Assembly (NCBI RefSeq): GCF_964204645.1
Contig: NC_134026.1
Span: forward strand, 16,698,650-16,762,649
Length of the DNA stretch: 64,000 nucleotides
From: Tubulanus polymorphus
Lineage: Eukaryota > Nemertea > Palaeonemertea > Tubulaniformes > Tubulanidae
Direction of reading: 5' to 3'
Position numbers and translations under genes: made by a program. The notes under the pieces are model-generated. The model saw nothing but the letters and a program-made list of their open reading frames with translations, had not been told where the DNA came from and did no database searches. This document shows positions 31,564 to 42,064 of this stretch, in pieces (positions within the stretch are counted from its first letter, which is position 1; every line of letters starts with the position of its first letter).

Positions 31564-33030
31564 CACTCATCTAGTCCCTCGATCTCGCAGGCGATACAAT
31601 AAAACTGGGTCTCGTCGAACCCAAACAAGACTAGGTAGCCGTGTGGCACGGTGTGCGTGCATCTCACCGAAGTTGGTTCCTGATGTTCTCGTCGGGGGGG
31701 TCCACTCTATGCCGGCCGCTCGAGCCATCTTCCTACAAAACGGGCAATGTACGATGGTGCCGGGCGTTCCCCGGAAAGTGGCAGGCCGCCCATAACCTGT
31801 CGGATGGCTATGAAGTAGTGTTTTCGCCCGTGGCGCTGAGGCCACTCCGCTGGGCGCCGATTCTACTGTCGCGTTGTCCTTGGTCTCGACTGGACGTACT
31901 GGGGAAGGTGTGGTTGTATGTATAGCAGTGGGAACATACGTGGGTGTCGTGTTTCCCCACCGTTGTTGGAAACACTCCCCGAGCTTCTGCGGCGAATACG
32001 CCGACACCTCGCCTCCATCTCTTCTCTCCTTCTCCTCCCGCCTCGCCAATTTCTCCCGCTCCTGCTTCTCCAGCCTCTCCCGTTCCTGCTTCCGCTTGTT
32101 TTCTAATCTACTCTTCTCTTTCTCTCTTTTCACCTTCTCCTCTTCCTCCAGCTTCCTCCTTCGCTCCCGCTGCTTATCCCTCTCCTCTACCACTTTCCGC
32201 CGGTGTTCAATGTATTCCGCGTTCCGCCGCTCCCGACTGGCTGCTGCGATCCGTGCAGCCCGCTGACCCCATGTTTCTTTCTCCCTCCTCGTCTCTACTT
32301 CCGCCGTTTTCCTTTCGACCACCGTCCGCACATCCACCACCTCCTCGCTCACTATCGTCATCTCGTCTACGAACTTCCCCGCTTCACTCGCACCGCCTTC
32401 GCCAGTCTTCACTTCCTCTTTCTCCGTATCATCGCTATTCATTACTTCATCCTCTGTTCTCTCTTCCAACAGCTCCACTTCTACGCTCTCCAGCTCTTCA
32501 ACTATCTTCTCATCTTCCTCCTTCTCACACTTCTCCTGGCTCTCCTTGCTCTTCTTCTCTTTGCTCTCTTCACTCTTCTTCTCTTTGCTCTCTTCACTCT
32601 TCTTCTCTTTGCTCTCTTCACTCTTCTTCTCTTTGCTCTCTTCACTCTTCTTCTCTTTGCTCTCCTCACTCTTCTCCCTCACTTTCTCTCTGCTCCCCTT
32701 CTTCTCGCTTTCCTTCTTTCTCTCACTCTCATCTCCGCTCTTCCGCTTCTTCGTACACGGCTCCCCGGTACTCTGGTGTCTATCGGGCGTTCGGTCGCGA
32801 ATCGGAACCTCGACGACCTTCACGGTGGTGTGTCGCCGTCCATCATTGTGGTCTCGACGAGCGTGGCGCCGAATCGAATCTGCCCGTGGGCCGGTACGCC
32901 CACAGGTCGTACACTTATACGAAACCCCCTCCCGGGGAATGCAGTCGCATTTCTCCTGGTGCGACGATAGGTCTGCGTAATAATCGTGACAACCGTGGCA
33001 CTTCTGTCGTGTCCTCCAAGAAAAGAAAAT
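31564..33030 (-). CDS. Extra 3' ORF of the retroelement: C2H2 zinc finger, KE-repeat coiled coil, C-terminal Cys/His motif
   Basis: An open minus-strand frame runs from 33072 to 31567 without stops, about 500 codons, but has no ATG before the repeats. Order: CHGCHDYYADLSSH; a C2H2 finger YKCTTCGRTGPRADSIRRH; six 8-residue SEESKEKK repeats (24-bp units, 32540-32690); a long E/R/K-rich helix; a proline/threonine-rich segment; then HCPFCRKM with HAHRA. A pyrimidine-rich TTTTCTTTTCTTGGAG at 33025-33010 could be a splice acceptor, so the ORF may be expressed from a spliced RNA. It sits between integrase and polypurine tract, where env-like ORFs occur, but nothing looks like an envelope. Function unknown. 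Confidence 0.55.
32540..32690 (-). repeat. 24-bp tandem repeat encoding SEESKEKK
   Basis: About six copies in frame. The length is a multiple of three, consistent with expansion under coding constraint. Confidence 0.9.
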
Positions 33031-33070
33031 GGGGTTGGTTGGTTTGGTTATATAACAGGTTCCCGTTCTA

Positions 33071-33874
33071 GCCTACAGATATAAAAATGAGTGAAGGAAC
33101 ACGTGAACTCCTCCTTCGAGTAGTAGGGGCGTCCGCTACAATAAGCTCGGTCGCGTCATGATTCAGACCCAGGTATTCAGTTCCCACGTATGGTTTGAGT
33201 CGGTCGTAATGTACTATTTTAGGGGCATTGTTCGGCACGTCCTGTATTTCATATACGGTTTCTGAGTGTCTCTGTAGGATGGTGTACGGTCCGGTCCATC
33301 TCAACTGAAACTTCCGGGAGGAATCGCTGCCCGTTACCTTCGGCTGATACAGCCAGACAAGATCTCGGGCCTCATAGGGTTTTCCGTATCGCCGTTGGTC
33401 GTGGAGATTCTTCTGACGAAGAGTATTCTTTGCTAAAGCTTTCCGGGCATCACGGTGCGCCATCTCCATTCTTTTCCGAAGCTGACTGACGTACTCGGTG
33501 GCGGACGGATACCTGTCTTTAGGTGGAAGACCAACTACGAGATCCACAGGGAGATCCACCTCCCGTAGCAGCATCAGATAGTTCGGAGACGCTTCGGTCG
33601 TGTTATGATGGGCCGCGCGATAAGCCATAGCGGCGAAAGGTAACTGCAAATCCCAGTCGAAAGGATCATCGACGGACATCAAAGATAACATCGATATCAG
33701 GCTGCGGTTAAAACGCTCGACCATACCATCACTTTGGGGCCTGTATGGAGTAGTGCGAGTTTGTTTGATACCGAGAAGAGTGCAGACTTCTTTGAAAAGT
33801 TTGGATTGAAACTTCGAACCCTGATCGGTGTGAAGCTCACGAGGTACGCCAAAACGGCTGAAAAATTCCGTCAC
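33071..33874 (-). pseudogene. Integrase core end and C-terminal domain
   Basis: The frame starts within the integrase core: FGVPRELHTDQGSKFQSKLF holds the second catalytic Asp and QSDGMVERFNRSL the Glu. A C-terminal domain follows (VWLYQPKVTGSDSSRKFQLR, WTGPYTILQR, a GPY/F-type module). The first catalytic Asp is in the upstream frame (ALDIMGPL), separated by a stop and a frameshift at about 33890-33925. Confidence 0.85.
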
Positions 33875-33923
33875 TAGTTTATTGGCTACCGCCTAGGCCT
33901 CCATATTGGGAATAGCGTAGCAT

Positions 33924-36203
33924 TCAACCCATTTGGTAAAATAGTCCATAGCAACGACGACATAGACGTTGCCGGCCGTGGTTGGTCTCTTGGAGGGGGC
34001 CCATAATATCTAAGGCGATACGCTCCATGGGTGCTCCTACGTTGTAAATCTGGAGTTCAGCCTGAAATTTCTTCGCTGGGGATTTCTTCCGAGGACAGAG
34101 CTCACATTGTTTCACCCATAACTCAATATCTTCCCTCATTCCGGGCCAATAGTACCTATGTTGCAACTTGGAGAGAGTTTTCTCAATCCCCAGGTGTCCC
34201 CCAGTCCGAGCTGAATGGAGTTGGTAAAAAATAGTACGGCGAAACTTCGGTGGGGCAATCAGCTGAGAAAAACCACCCTCCGATCTACACTCCCTGAACA
34301 GAATACCGTCGTTGAACGAAAGGAGTTCCCACTGAGCCCAATATCGTTTGGCGTTAGTGCTTTTGTCGGAGACGTCTCGCCAAGGTGGCTTGGTGTTGCC
34401 GGCCATCAGCCCGTCGATCGCCCACTCCAGGTCTTCATCATTACGCTGGGCGGTCTTGAGCTCCTCCAAATCCCATGTCTCATCCAGTTGAGATTCAACG
34501 GCGCCCTCTTCGATCACGTGTATGTACCCTATCTTATCACACTGCTTACACGGCATCCTCGATAACCCGTCAGCGTTACCGTGTTTTACTCCGGGACGGT
34601 GTTCAATCTGGAACTGATAAGTCGAGAAGGCTTCCAGCCATCGAGCAATTTGCCCTTCGGGTTCCTTCAGATTCATCAGCCAACGGAGGGCGCTGTGATC
34701 GGTGCGGATGCGAAAGTTCTGTCCATAGAGGTAGTGCTTGAAATGCTTCACAAAGAACACGACAGCTAGTAGTTCGCGCCGAGTCACGCAGTAGTTTTGT
34801 TCCGCGCGGTTAAGCGTACGACTTCCAAACGCGATTGGTCGCTCCTCGTTCTCGTGTATCTGACTCAATACTCCACCGATAGCAAAGGCACTAGCGTCGC
34901 AATCCAATACATACGGGTCCGTGACATTCGGGTAGGCTAAAATAGGTGCGTTGGTCAACTTCTCCTTCAGATCCCGGAAAGCTTGTTCCTGCTCGTCGCC
35001 CCAAATAAAATCCTGGTCTTTAGCCGTGAGTTTATGAAGGCTACCTGCGATCTTCGCGAATCCGGCGACGAATCTCCTGTAGTAAGTGGCCAGGCCCAAG
35101 AAACTACGAACTTCCTTGACGTTTTTAGGCGTTGGCCAATCCCGTATACACTGAATCTTGGACGGGTCCGTCTGTATGCCCTCGTGGCTCACCACGTGCC
35201 CGAGAAAAACTACCGACTGCTGGAAAAGCGAGCACTTGCGGGGTTTTAGCTTGAGTCCAGCTTCTTCCAATTTACTGAAGATTAAGTCCAACCGTTCGAC
35301 CATCTCTTTAACCGAGCTACTAAATATCAACACGTCATCGAGGTATATTAAACATATTTCCCATTGGAGGCCAGTAAGTACCATTTCCATCAATCTTTCG
35401 AAAGTTCCCGGGGCTCCGGACATACCGAAAGGAAGTACATTGAATTCCCACAACCCACTCTGAGTAATAAAGGCAGACTTCTGCTTAGCATCCTCGCTCA
35501 ACGCAACCTGCCAATACCCGGAATTAAGATCAAGGGTGCTGAACCATACGGCACCTCCGAGACATTCCAGCGAGCGATTGATATTCGGGTTCGCCATGCT
35601 TTCGATGGTCGTAATCTCATTAAGCCGACGATAGTCCACACAGAAGCGAGTGCTTCCGTCTTTCTTGGTTACCAATACGATCGGGGACGACCAAGGGGAG
35701 CGGGACCTCGTGATCAAACCGCGGCGATGCATGTCTTCAATCAAATTTTCAGTCTCTTTTCGTTTGGTTAAGGGAGGAAGTCTCGGCGCCTGTCGAATTG
35801 GTGGGTGATTCCCGGTGTTTACTTCGTGAGTGACCAAATCTGTCCTTCCCAGGTCTTCATCGGTTTCTGAGAAAGCTGACGCATGTTTAATCAGCAGCTC
35901 TGCTACCAAGGGAGCATCCTCCGGGCTGAGGTTCTTCACGCTGGCTTGGTAAAGTTCTTTCAGATGTTCTGGAATGTCTAGGTTCGCATTAGGTTCTTCG
36001 GGTTCCGAGTTCTTTTCTTCCATCTCGACGGTTCGAATCGTGGACACCGTATTGAGTCTCCCCAGGACCGTAAACCGCGGAAGAAGGATAGGGCTGTATC
36101 CCAAATTCGAACACAAGTCGAACTCCGTTCCCGGGTGTCGACCAGTGTTCGGGCCACACCAGATCTCCACCCTCGTATCGTCCTGTCCCCTCGATGATAC
36201 CAA
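33924..36203 (-). CDS. pol: Pol polyprotein: reverse transcriptase, RNase H, integrase zinc-binding domain
   Basis: A 759-codon frame. RT: WSSPIVLVTKKDGSTRFCVD, then FSTLDLNSGYWQVAL with the first Asp, LPFGMSGAPGTF and the active site IYLDDVLIF. RNase H: PYVLDCDASAFAIGGVLSQ with later REL and RTDHSALRWL. Integrase HHCC: GHLGIEKTLSKLQHRYYWPG then CELCPRKK. It ends early in the integrase core at a frameshift. The element copies RNA into DNA; the other steps are lost here because gag and part of protease are missing. Confidence 0.92.
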   Translation of the reverse strand: MVSSRGQDDTRVEIWCGPNTGRHPGTEFDLCSNLGYSPILLPRFTVLGRLNTVSTIRTVEMEEKNSEPEEPNANLDIPEHLKELYQASVKNLSPEDAPLVAELLIKHASAFSETDEDLGRTDLVTHEVNTGNHPPIRQAPRLPPLTKRKETENLIEDMHRRGLITRSRSPWSSPIVLVTKKDGSTRFCVDYRRLNEITTIESMANPNINRSLECLGGAVWFSTLDLNSGYWQVALSEDAKQKSAFITQSGLWEFNVLPFGMSGAPGTFERLMEMVLTGLQWEICLIYLDDVLIFSSSVKEMVERLDLIFSKLEEAGLKLKPRKCSLFQQSVVFLGHVVSHEGIQTDPSKIQCIRDWPTPKNVKEVRSFLGLATYYRRFVAGFAKIAGSLHKLTAKDQDFIWGDEQEQAFRDLKEKLTNAPILAYPNVTDPYVLDCDASAFAIGGVLSQIHENEERPIAFGSRTLNRAEQNYCVTRRELLAVVFFVKHFKHYLYGQNFRIRTDHSALRWLMNLKEPEGQIARWLEAFSTYQFQIEHRPGVKHGNADGLSRMPCKQCDKIGYIHVIEEGAVESQLDETWDLEELKTAQRNDEDLEWAIDGLMAGNTKPPWRDVSDKSTNAKRYWAQWELLSFNDGILFRECRSEGGFSQLIAPPKFRRTIFYQLHSARTGGHLGIEKTLSKLQHRYYWPGMREDIELWVKQCELCPRKKSPAKKFQAELQIYNVGAPMERIALDIMGPLQETNHGRQRLCRRCYGLFYQMG

Positions 36204-36430
36204 ACGACGGAATATCGGAATCCCCAGAAATAGAAGTGGGTATGACCATTAGGTGTCGAGCTGGAATTTCCACCGCTTCCAGGGTCCTCGCTAATAATTC
36301 GGTTTCGGGTTCTAATGAATTCTTCGTGTGGCAGACGATCTCTTCGTTACCGCAAAATAGCAACGAATTACCCACATCCAGGTACGAGCCGGTTCGTTTC
36401 AGAAAGTCCATCACCAAAATCCCGTCGCCA
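35989..36430 (-). pseudogene. Protease C-terminal part of pol
   Basis: MVMDFLKRTGSYLDVGNSLL resembles the LGMDFL segment that closes retropepsin domains in Ty3-type elements. The catalytic DTG region is missing, because the element is truncated just upstream. It runs in another frame than RT and overlaps it over 35989-36203, suggesting a frameshift near 36100. Confidence 0.55.
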
Positions 36431-36435
36431 GCGTT

Positions 36436-37259
36436 AAAGTGGATAATAGAATTATATCAATACGGGATACGCATTTGATGTGTCAAGTCACACCAATGCG
36501 GTTTAACATAACATAATTTATAGTTATAGTCAAATTGGGGGTTACTCGGGTCGTTTAGTTGTCTGCGGAGTCGAGTAGATTGGTTACCCCTGTAACATTG
36601 GTTACGGAAACGACTCGTCAGCTTGATGAGTTGTATGTATTATGATTGTGCGCCACCTGCATTTTCCGAAATAATGTTCATATAATTATTTGAAGGGAGG
36701 ATTGAAATCAATTATCAACGTACATCTGAATATGTAATAGTCCTTAGTAACTTTCTGTTGCAGAGGGCATAGAAAAGATTTTGAAATTATTTAATTAAAA
36801 TATAAATTTTATTTACGAAAAATAAACTATTATGGTCAGTACAAATAGAAAATTCATAGTGTATTTTTAAGAACAAGCTTACATAGCTTACAGAATACAT
36901 CACGTACATTCGAATTTTATAAGTGATGGGTAAAAATCAACGTATGACAGAAAAAAATGTAGTTAATTATTTAACAATATCGAAATATGTGCTCTCTTTT
37001 TAAACTAATGGAGTGATACGCAATTAATCACATGGCCTGTATTAAAAGATAGAACATACAAGTTGGATATTTATAAGTCGAAACAGAAACTAAAACTTTG
37101 ATGTCAGTGACCAGTATGGAATTACACAACGACAATTGGCTTTAAACTCAACAAACATTATTAAAGAATGTTTCAAACAAAATGCTTTATATAACGACAT
37201 GAATAAACTTGTTTTACAAAACAAGAAAGTACATTTTGAACTTTTGAATGGTCGAATCC
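36436..37259. other. AT-rich intergenic DNA, no gene seen
   Basis: Left of the host promoter. No frame longer than about 30 codons with protein-like content. Confidence 0.5.
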
Positions 37260-37450
37260 CATTTATTTACAGTAACCTGTGATGTGGCGATTCTCGGAGC
37301 CATCCCTCTTGATGACGTCACTAACAAGTGGTCACGGCCGTCGCGTGCACTCATTTCTTTGAAAATCTAGCTTCCTCGCGGAGCGGGACCTGGTGACGCT
37401 GCGCCCCGCCCCCTTCGCGCTGAGAAATATCTCATTCCCAGTCAGCAAAG
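37260..37450 (+). promoter_or_regulatory. Host promoter with CRE and GC box
   Basis: A GC-rich island with a perfect CRE TGACGTCA at about 37314-37321, a GC box CCCCGCCCCC at about 37403-37412, and no TATA box. It precedes a first exon ending at a GTAAGT donor at 37584. Confidence 0.5.
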
Positions 37451-39330
37451 ACAGGTTCTAAAGATCATAGAGTGCTTCGCTGGAGGGTTTCCGATCCATA
37501 TAATTGAATTTGAATTGGTGCGGTGGCGCTCTCAATGCGGAAGTTTTTGTGAATTTTTCAGTCGACGACGGACGTTTATCGTTGTAAGTGATGTAATATG
37601 TAAAAAAATGTAGGGAAACCTATCTCAATTTGTTTTTAGCGATGCAGCGGAACTAATAAGGAACATTTTGATATATAACATGACTATAGTACACTATCCC
37701 TGATGGAATGATAAGCTCCACTCGACAAACTCGTTCCCGTGCATTTTTAGCACACACACAGCCCCTCTACCATCAATGCTTAACCCCAGTTTGACCAACT
37801 GTGGGCGTTTTCCTTTGAAACATAAGCCTTATTGTAAAAGATAAGCATTAATCTAAGTTAATGCTGCATCTTTATCATGAAACCTGAGAAAGATTATTCT
37901 ATTATTTAGGCCTATTCAAATTTTCTGTCCACTACCACGTGGAAAAAAGACCCAGTCAAAATTGTGCATCACGCTTTGATGAAGAAATTGGTTCTAGGCT
38001 ATAAATTTTACGACTCAAACGAATCTTTTCCTCAACAAAGCCGCTTTTAGGTTGATGCAAAATGTCATTTGCTTTCTAAATGTGTAACTAGGCCTAATCA
38101 AAAGGATATTTCAAAAGCAAACTTTGCCGGGCCAAGAGCCATATTGAATTAAATTTTTTCCGAACCATTATGCCTCTTTCATCATAACATTATTTATCCT
38201 ATTTCATGATCTTAGGCCTACAAGTAGAGAGAGGGCCTACGTTGGGTTCAAATCAGAATTTTAAGATTTGTTTCATTTAATTCCAGGTTTTCACTGTAGA
38301 TTATCAAAGACATGTGGCGTCGTGGGAGTTCATAGTTGTTTGATAATCCATCATTTGTAAGTGTAAGGCTATTTGAGGGATTCGAAACCGACATTTTGTA
38401 AATTTTGTAGCTTTATTACGTTTAATTCCAGATGTTTATCATGACACGTTTCATTTTGGGGGTTTGTCAGCGAGTTGGTATACTGTCGGCAGAAGTAGTT
38501 TGATAATTCGTTTCATGTAAGTAAACAGCTATTTGAAGGATTCGAAACCGAAATCTGTATTGTGAATTTTTTAGTTGTATTTTGTTTGATTCTAGGTGAA
38601 TAGGACATGATTCATTTTGGGAGTTTGTCCGCGAGTTTGTATACTGTCAAATGAAGTTTCTTCGTCAATTTGTCGTATGTAAGTATCAATCTATAGGTTA
38701 TATATTAGGGGTTCGATACAGAAATTTGGTGAATTCCTCAGATTTATTTTAATTTATTCCAGGTTGTTAACAGAAAAATATGTACTTTATTTCATAGGTT
38801 GGTCTTTGATTGAAAACTAAAAATGGATGATAGTTCTAAATTTGATGTTGATTCACATGACCAATCTAGTAAGTATGGCTCTAGTAAGTATGGCGTAAGC
38901 ATGTCTTTTAGAATAAGAGACCTATAGCATTAATCCTTCAATTCAAGTTGCTATACAACCTTTTATACAGATATTAACCATATCAATATAAACATGTATT
39001 TGCCATACAATTCAGTAAAACTTTTCCCGTCCAGATTTTGAAACATCATTTGACTCAATTTTTCCTCCTAGCAAATTGCTTTAGCTCATTCCAATGTTCG
39101 CAGTAAAAGTGAATTGTAGCATGTATGATTCCCATCCATCAATTTTGTCTTGTTTCGTATTTTTAGCGAAAATCTCGAAAATGTCTGACGTCGAAGCAGG
39201 TGGTGGCCAGAAAAAGATATATTCTTGGGAAATATTTAAAGACGCATGGCAAACACACTTATTGTTCACTTTTTTCCTATCCTTGTTTTGAAATTGAAGT
39301 ATTGTAATAAACTATTGATTTATTTTTGTT
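37440..39330 (+). CDS. Small spliced host gene (about 57 codons, unknown), with duplicated 5' noncoding exons
   Basis: Exons inferred from splice signals: first exon to 37583; three similar noncoding exons at 38287-38356, 38432-38516 and 38596-38678; exon 38763-38868 with the first ATG at 38823 (MDDSSKFDVDSHDQS); last exon from 39167 to a TGA at 39289-39291. The reading frame is open across the 38868/39167 junction. The last exon reads SKMSDVEAGGGQKKIYSWE and then a hydrophobic end THLLFTFFLSLF, a possible tail anchor. A polyA signal AATAAA lies at 39306. A second ATG at 39181 could also start translation. I do not recognise the protein. Confidence 0.5.
38287..38678 (+). repeat. Three tandem 5'-UTR exon units with flanking introns
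   Basis: Each unit has acceptor AATTCCAG or ATTCTAG, an exon of 70-85 nt with shared words (ATTTTGGGGGTTTGTC or ATTTTGGGAGTTTGTC, TTTGATAAT), donor GTAAGT, then an intron with GGATTCGAAACCGA. Acceptors fall at 38286, 38431, 38595 and, for the coding exon, 38762. Confidence 0.75.
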
Positions 39331-40610
39331 GATCGACGCAACTAGTTTTGTTGTTTTTTTTCTTAATTTACATTTGAATTGGATGGTCATCTTGCGTAGG
39401 AGTCAGTTTGTCATCGAAGCAATACAGTCTAACTTGTTGACGTCTCAGATGCAGCGGGGCAGGGCGGTCATTATATTGTGGACTTATCCAAATTACACAT
39501 ACACAGCCCAACGTGTTTCAGTGTGTAAACTCCGTCGTACTCGGCATTATAAGACAGTGAGGAATTGAGTTTTAGTCACCTGAGCCCTCGGCTTGATTCG
39601 ACCAAAAAGACCTTAGCTGACTTCACAGAATTTGTTTATGAGTCAAGGATTTTCTAAATTTCTGAATGCTTTCTCTGGTTTTAAGATCAATTCAAATTCA
39701 ATCTTCAAAATATTTTATTGAAAGAAATTCTACTGAAGACAGATTTTGAAATGAAGGATATATCCAGGCAAATAATTACAGCAAAATCAACTGATGATCA
39801 TCAAGGTGAAGTTTTCATTCATCTTCGGCTAATTTGTCTACCCCTGATGATTGAAGCATTTTGGTTACTCGCGCCAATTAGTCAGCCACAGTCGATTTCA
39901 TGCCATCTGACCTCTTTCCATCTGTAATTAAGCAATCAAATGTAAGATTTAATTAGGTAAGGAGCGAAATAATATATAGATATCTTAGGAGACTATTTGA
40001 AATCATGAGTTTGTCGTGAAAATCTATTACTACAGTCTCGTAGAGCATAGACACCAAGCCACGTGGCATTGGTATTTTAAGGGCTATTCAGTTTACTCCA
40101 AAACAAGTCAATGATTAACATTAAAAAAGCTTCATATCAAGGGTATGTCGCAGGACTCGTGACGCCCATGAATTATCATCCCATAATTACAATGAATCCA
40201 ATTCTGCATGTACGTTAGCACGACTGATTACTAATCCAAATATTGCATTACAACAACAAAAATATAGCTGCAAAGCAGCGATAACGGGTTTTCTGCACAG
40301 TCTTAGAATCCTGTTCAACGGTCGATTTCGACAAAGCATTTGATAGGCACAACATAAGCCATTACTAAACCGGCTATTAGGAAACAGAATCAATGATAGG
40401 TCGCCCAAATAGCTCAGTAGTTATCTCTGAACGAAAACTTGTAGCCGAAATCAACGGAACGCCTCATCTCAAGTCGGTCTAACTAGTAGAGTATCCTAAG
40501 TCGTCTTCTGTTTAATGTCCTGACAAATGACATACACAGTAATCCAAAAAATACCAGACCGAGTAAATTTCCAAAACAAACTTAACACGTTGTTCGACCA
40601 AAAAACTTAA
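39331..40610. other. Intergenic DNA, no gene seen
   Basis: No supported gene. 40255-40300 repeats the short sequence found at 26985-27030. Confidence 0.45.
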
Positions 40611-40614
40611 TGTT

Positions 40615-40925
40615 CCGACAAAACCACGGGCGACAAAACCAAAATTATGAATTGTCGCGGGTGACAAAACCAAGATATTGAATTGTCACGGGCGACAAAA
40701 CAAAAATAATGAATTGTCGCGGGCGATAAAACCAAAATAATGAATTGTCGCGGGCGATAAAACCACAATAATGAATTGTCGCGGGCGTTAAAACCAAAAT
40801 ATTGAATTGTTGCAGGCGATAAAACCAAAATAATGAATTGTCGCGGACGACAAAAACAAACTATTGAATTGTTGCATGAGACAAAACCAAAATAATGAAT
40901 TGTCGCGGGCGACAAAACCAAACTA
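40615..40925. repeat. 31-bp satellite, short array (about 10 units)
   Basis: Units of GAATTGTCGCGGGCGACAAA plus ACCAAAATAAT with substitutions. Same family as the long array at 42065-47175. Confidence 0.95.
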
Positions 40926-40964
40926 GGGGTCCAGGGACACCATGCTCACTTGGGCAGTGGTTTC

Positions 40965-41740
40965 AAATGCTCAACAATCTAACAATTTCAATACATAACG
41001 CCCTCTAGTGACCATATACAAAAACCAATGACCTTGAAACCCACCACAATCATAGAACATGTGAGCAGCTATGATTTTGTAATTGATTGTGATAACAAAA
41101 TATGCCTCGTTACCAATTTAATATGGAAATACTAAGTTATTCTACTATTCAACGCCCCCAGGTGACCATATGCAAAACCCAATGACCTTAAAACTCACCA
41201 CAATCGTAGTACATGTCATGAAATACAACTTTGCAATTGATCATAGTAACAAAATATGCCTAGGTACCAATCTAATAAGGAAATACTAAGCCATTCTACT
41301 ATTCAGCGCCCCCTGGTGACTATATGGAATAACTAATGTCCTTAAAAACTCACCACAATCATAGACGATATCATGAACTACAACTTTGCAATGGATCATG
41401 GTAATAAACTATGCCTAGTTACCAATCTAATAAGGAAAAACTAAGCTTTTCTACAATTAATCGCCCCCTGGTGACTATATGGAATAACTAATGTCCTTAA
41501 AAACTCACCACAATCATAGACGATGTCATGAACTACAACTTTGCCATTGATCATGGTAACAAAATATGCCTTGGTACAAATATAATATAGCGATACTAAG
41601 TTATTGTATTATTCAACGCCCCCTGATGGCCACATACAAAAACCAATGACCTTGAAACTCACCAAAATCATAGAACACGTTATGGGCTACAACTTTCCAA
41701 TTGAATATAGTAACACAATATGCTTAGGTATCAATAATTT
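40965..41740. repeat. 154-bp tandem repeat, five units, each with a CTCF-like core
   Basis: The marker CGCCCCCTGGTG or its variants starts at 40999, 41153, 41307, 41462 and 41617, a period of 154-155 bp. Units share CCTTAAAACTCACCACAATC and AACAAAATATGCCT. On the minus strand the best unit reads TCACCAGGGGGCGC. Confidence 0.9.
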
Positions 41741-42064
41741 GTGGAAAAACTTTTTCCCACCTACGAATGAGTACTGATGACACCAAGATGGCCGCCAATT
41801 GCGTCATAATTGGCTGATCAAAAATACCTGTCCCAGGTATAAAACATCCCTCTCTAAAGAATATCCATCAGCAATTGCAATGAGAAATGGCAAACCAGTA
41901 GGAAGCTACAGGACCTAGAATTCTGGCCAAAATTGACATTTTAGGGCACTAAAAAGGTCATAGGACGGCCATCTTGAGTCAGATCGACCCAATTTTCTTA
42001 TGCTGATGGGCCTTTGGTAGATTCAAATATAAACGAAAGATCAAGGTAATTGATCAAAGCGTCT

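Larger units (their letters stand above)
31269..36435 (-). mobile_element. Ty3/mdg4-type LTR retrotransposon internal region, 5' truncated (no gag)
   Basis: Minus-strand order: end of protease, RT, RNase H, integrase, extra ORF, polypurine tract. The sequence stops looking like the element at about 36435, within the protease, so gag, primer-binding site and 5' LTR are absent. The pol frame breaks near 36100 (protease to RT) and near 33890 (inside integrase). This order (RT-RNase H before integrase) is that of the Ty3/mdg4 group. Confidence 0.9.

Noticed and set aside
31944-33071. 375-codon plus-strand frame rich in Ser, Pro and Leu
   Set aside because: It is the antisense of the KE-repeat ORF of the retroelement; its composition follows from the opposite strand.
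34031-36252. Several plus-strand frames of 60-140 codons
   Set aside because: They are antisense shadows of the pol gene on the minus strand.
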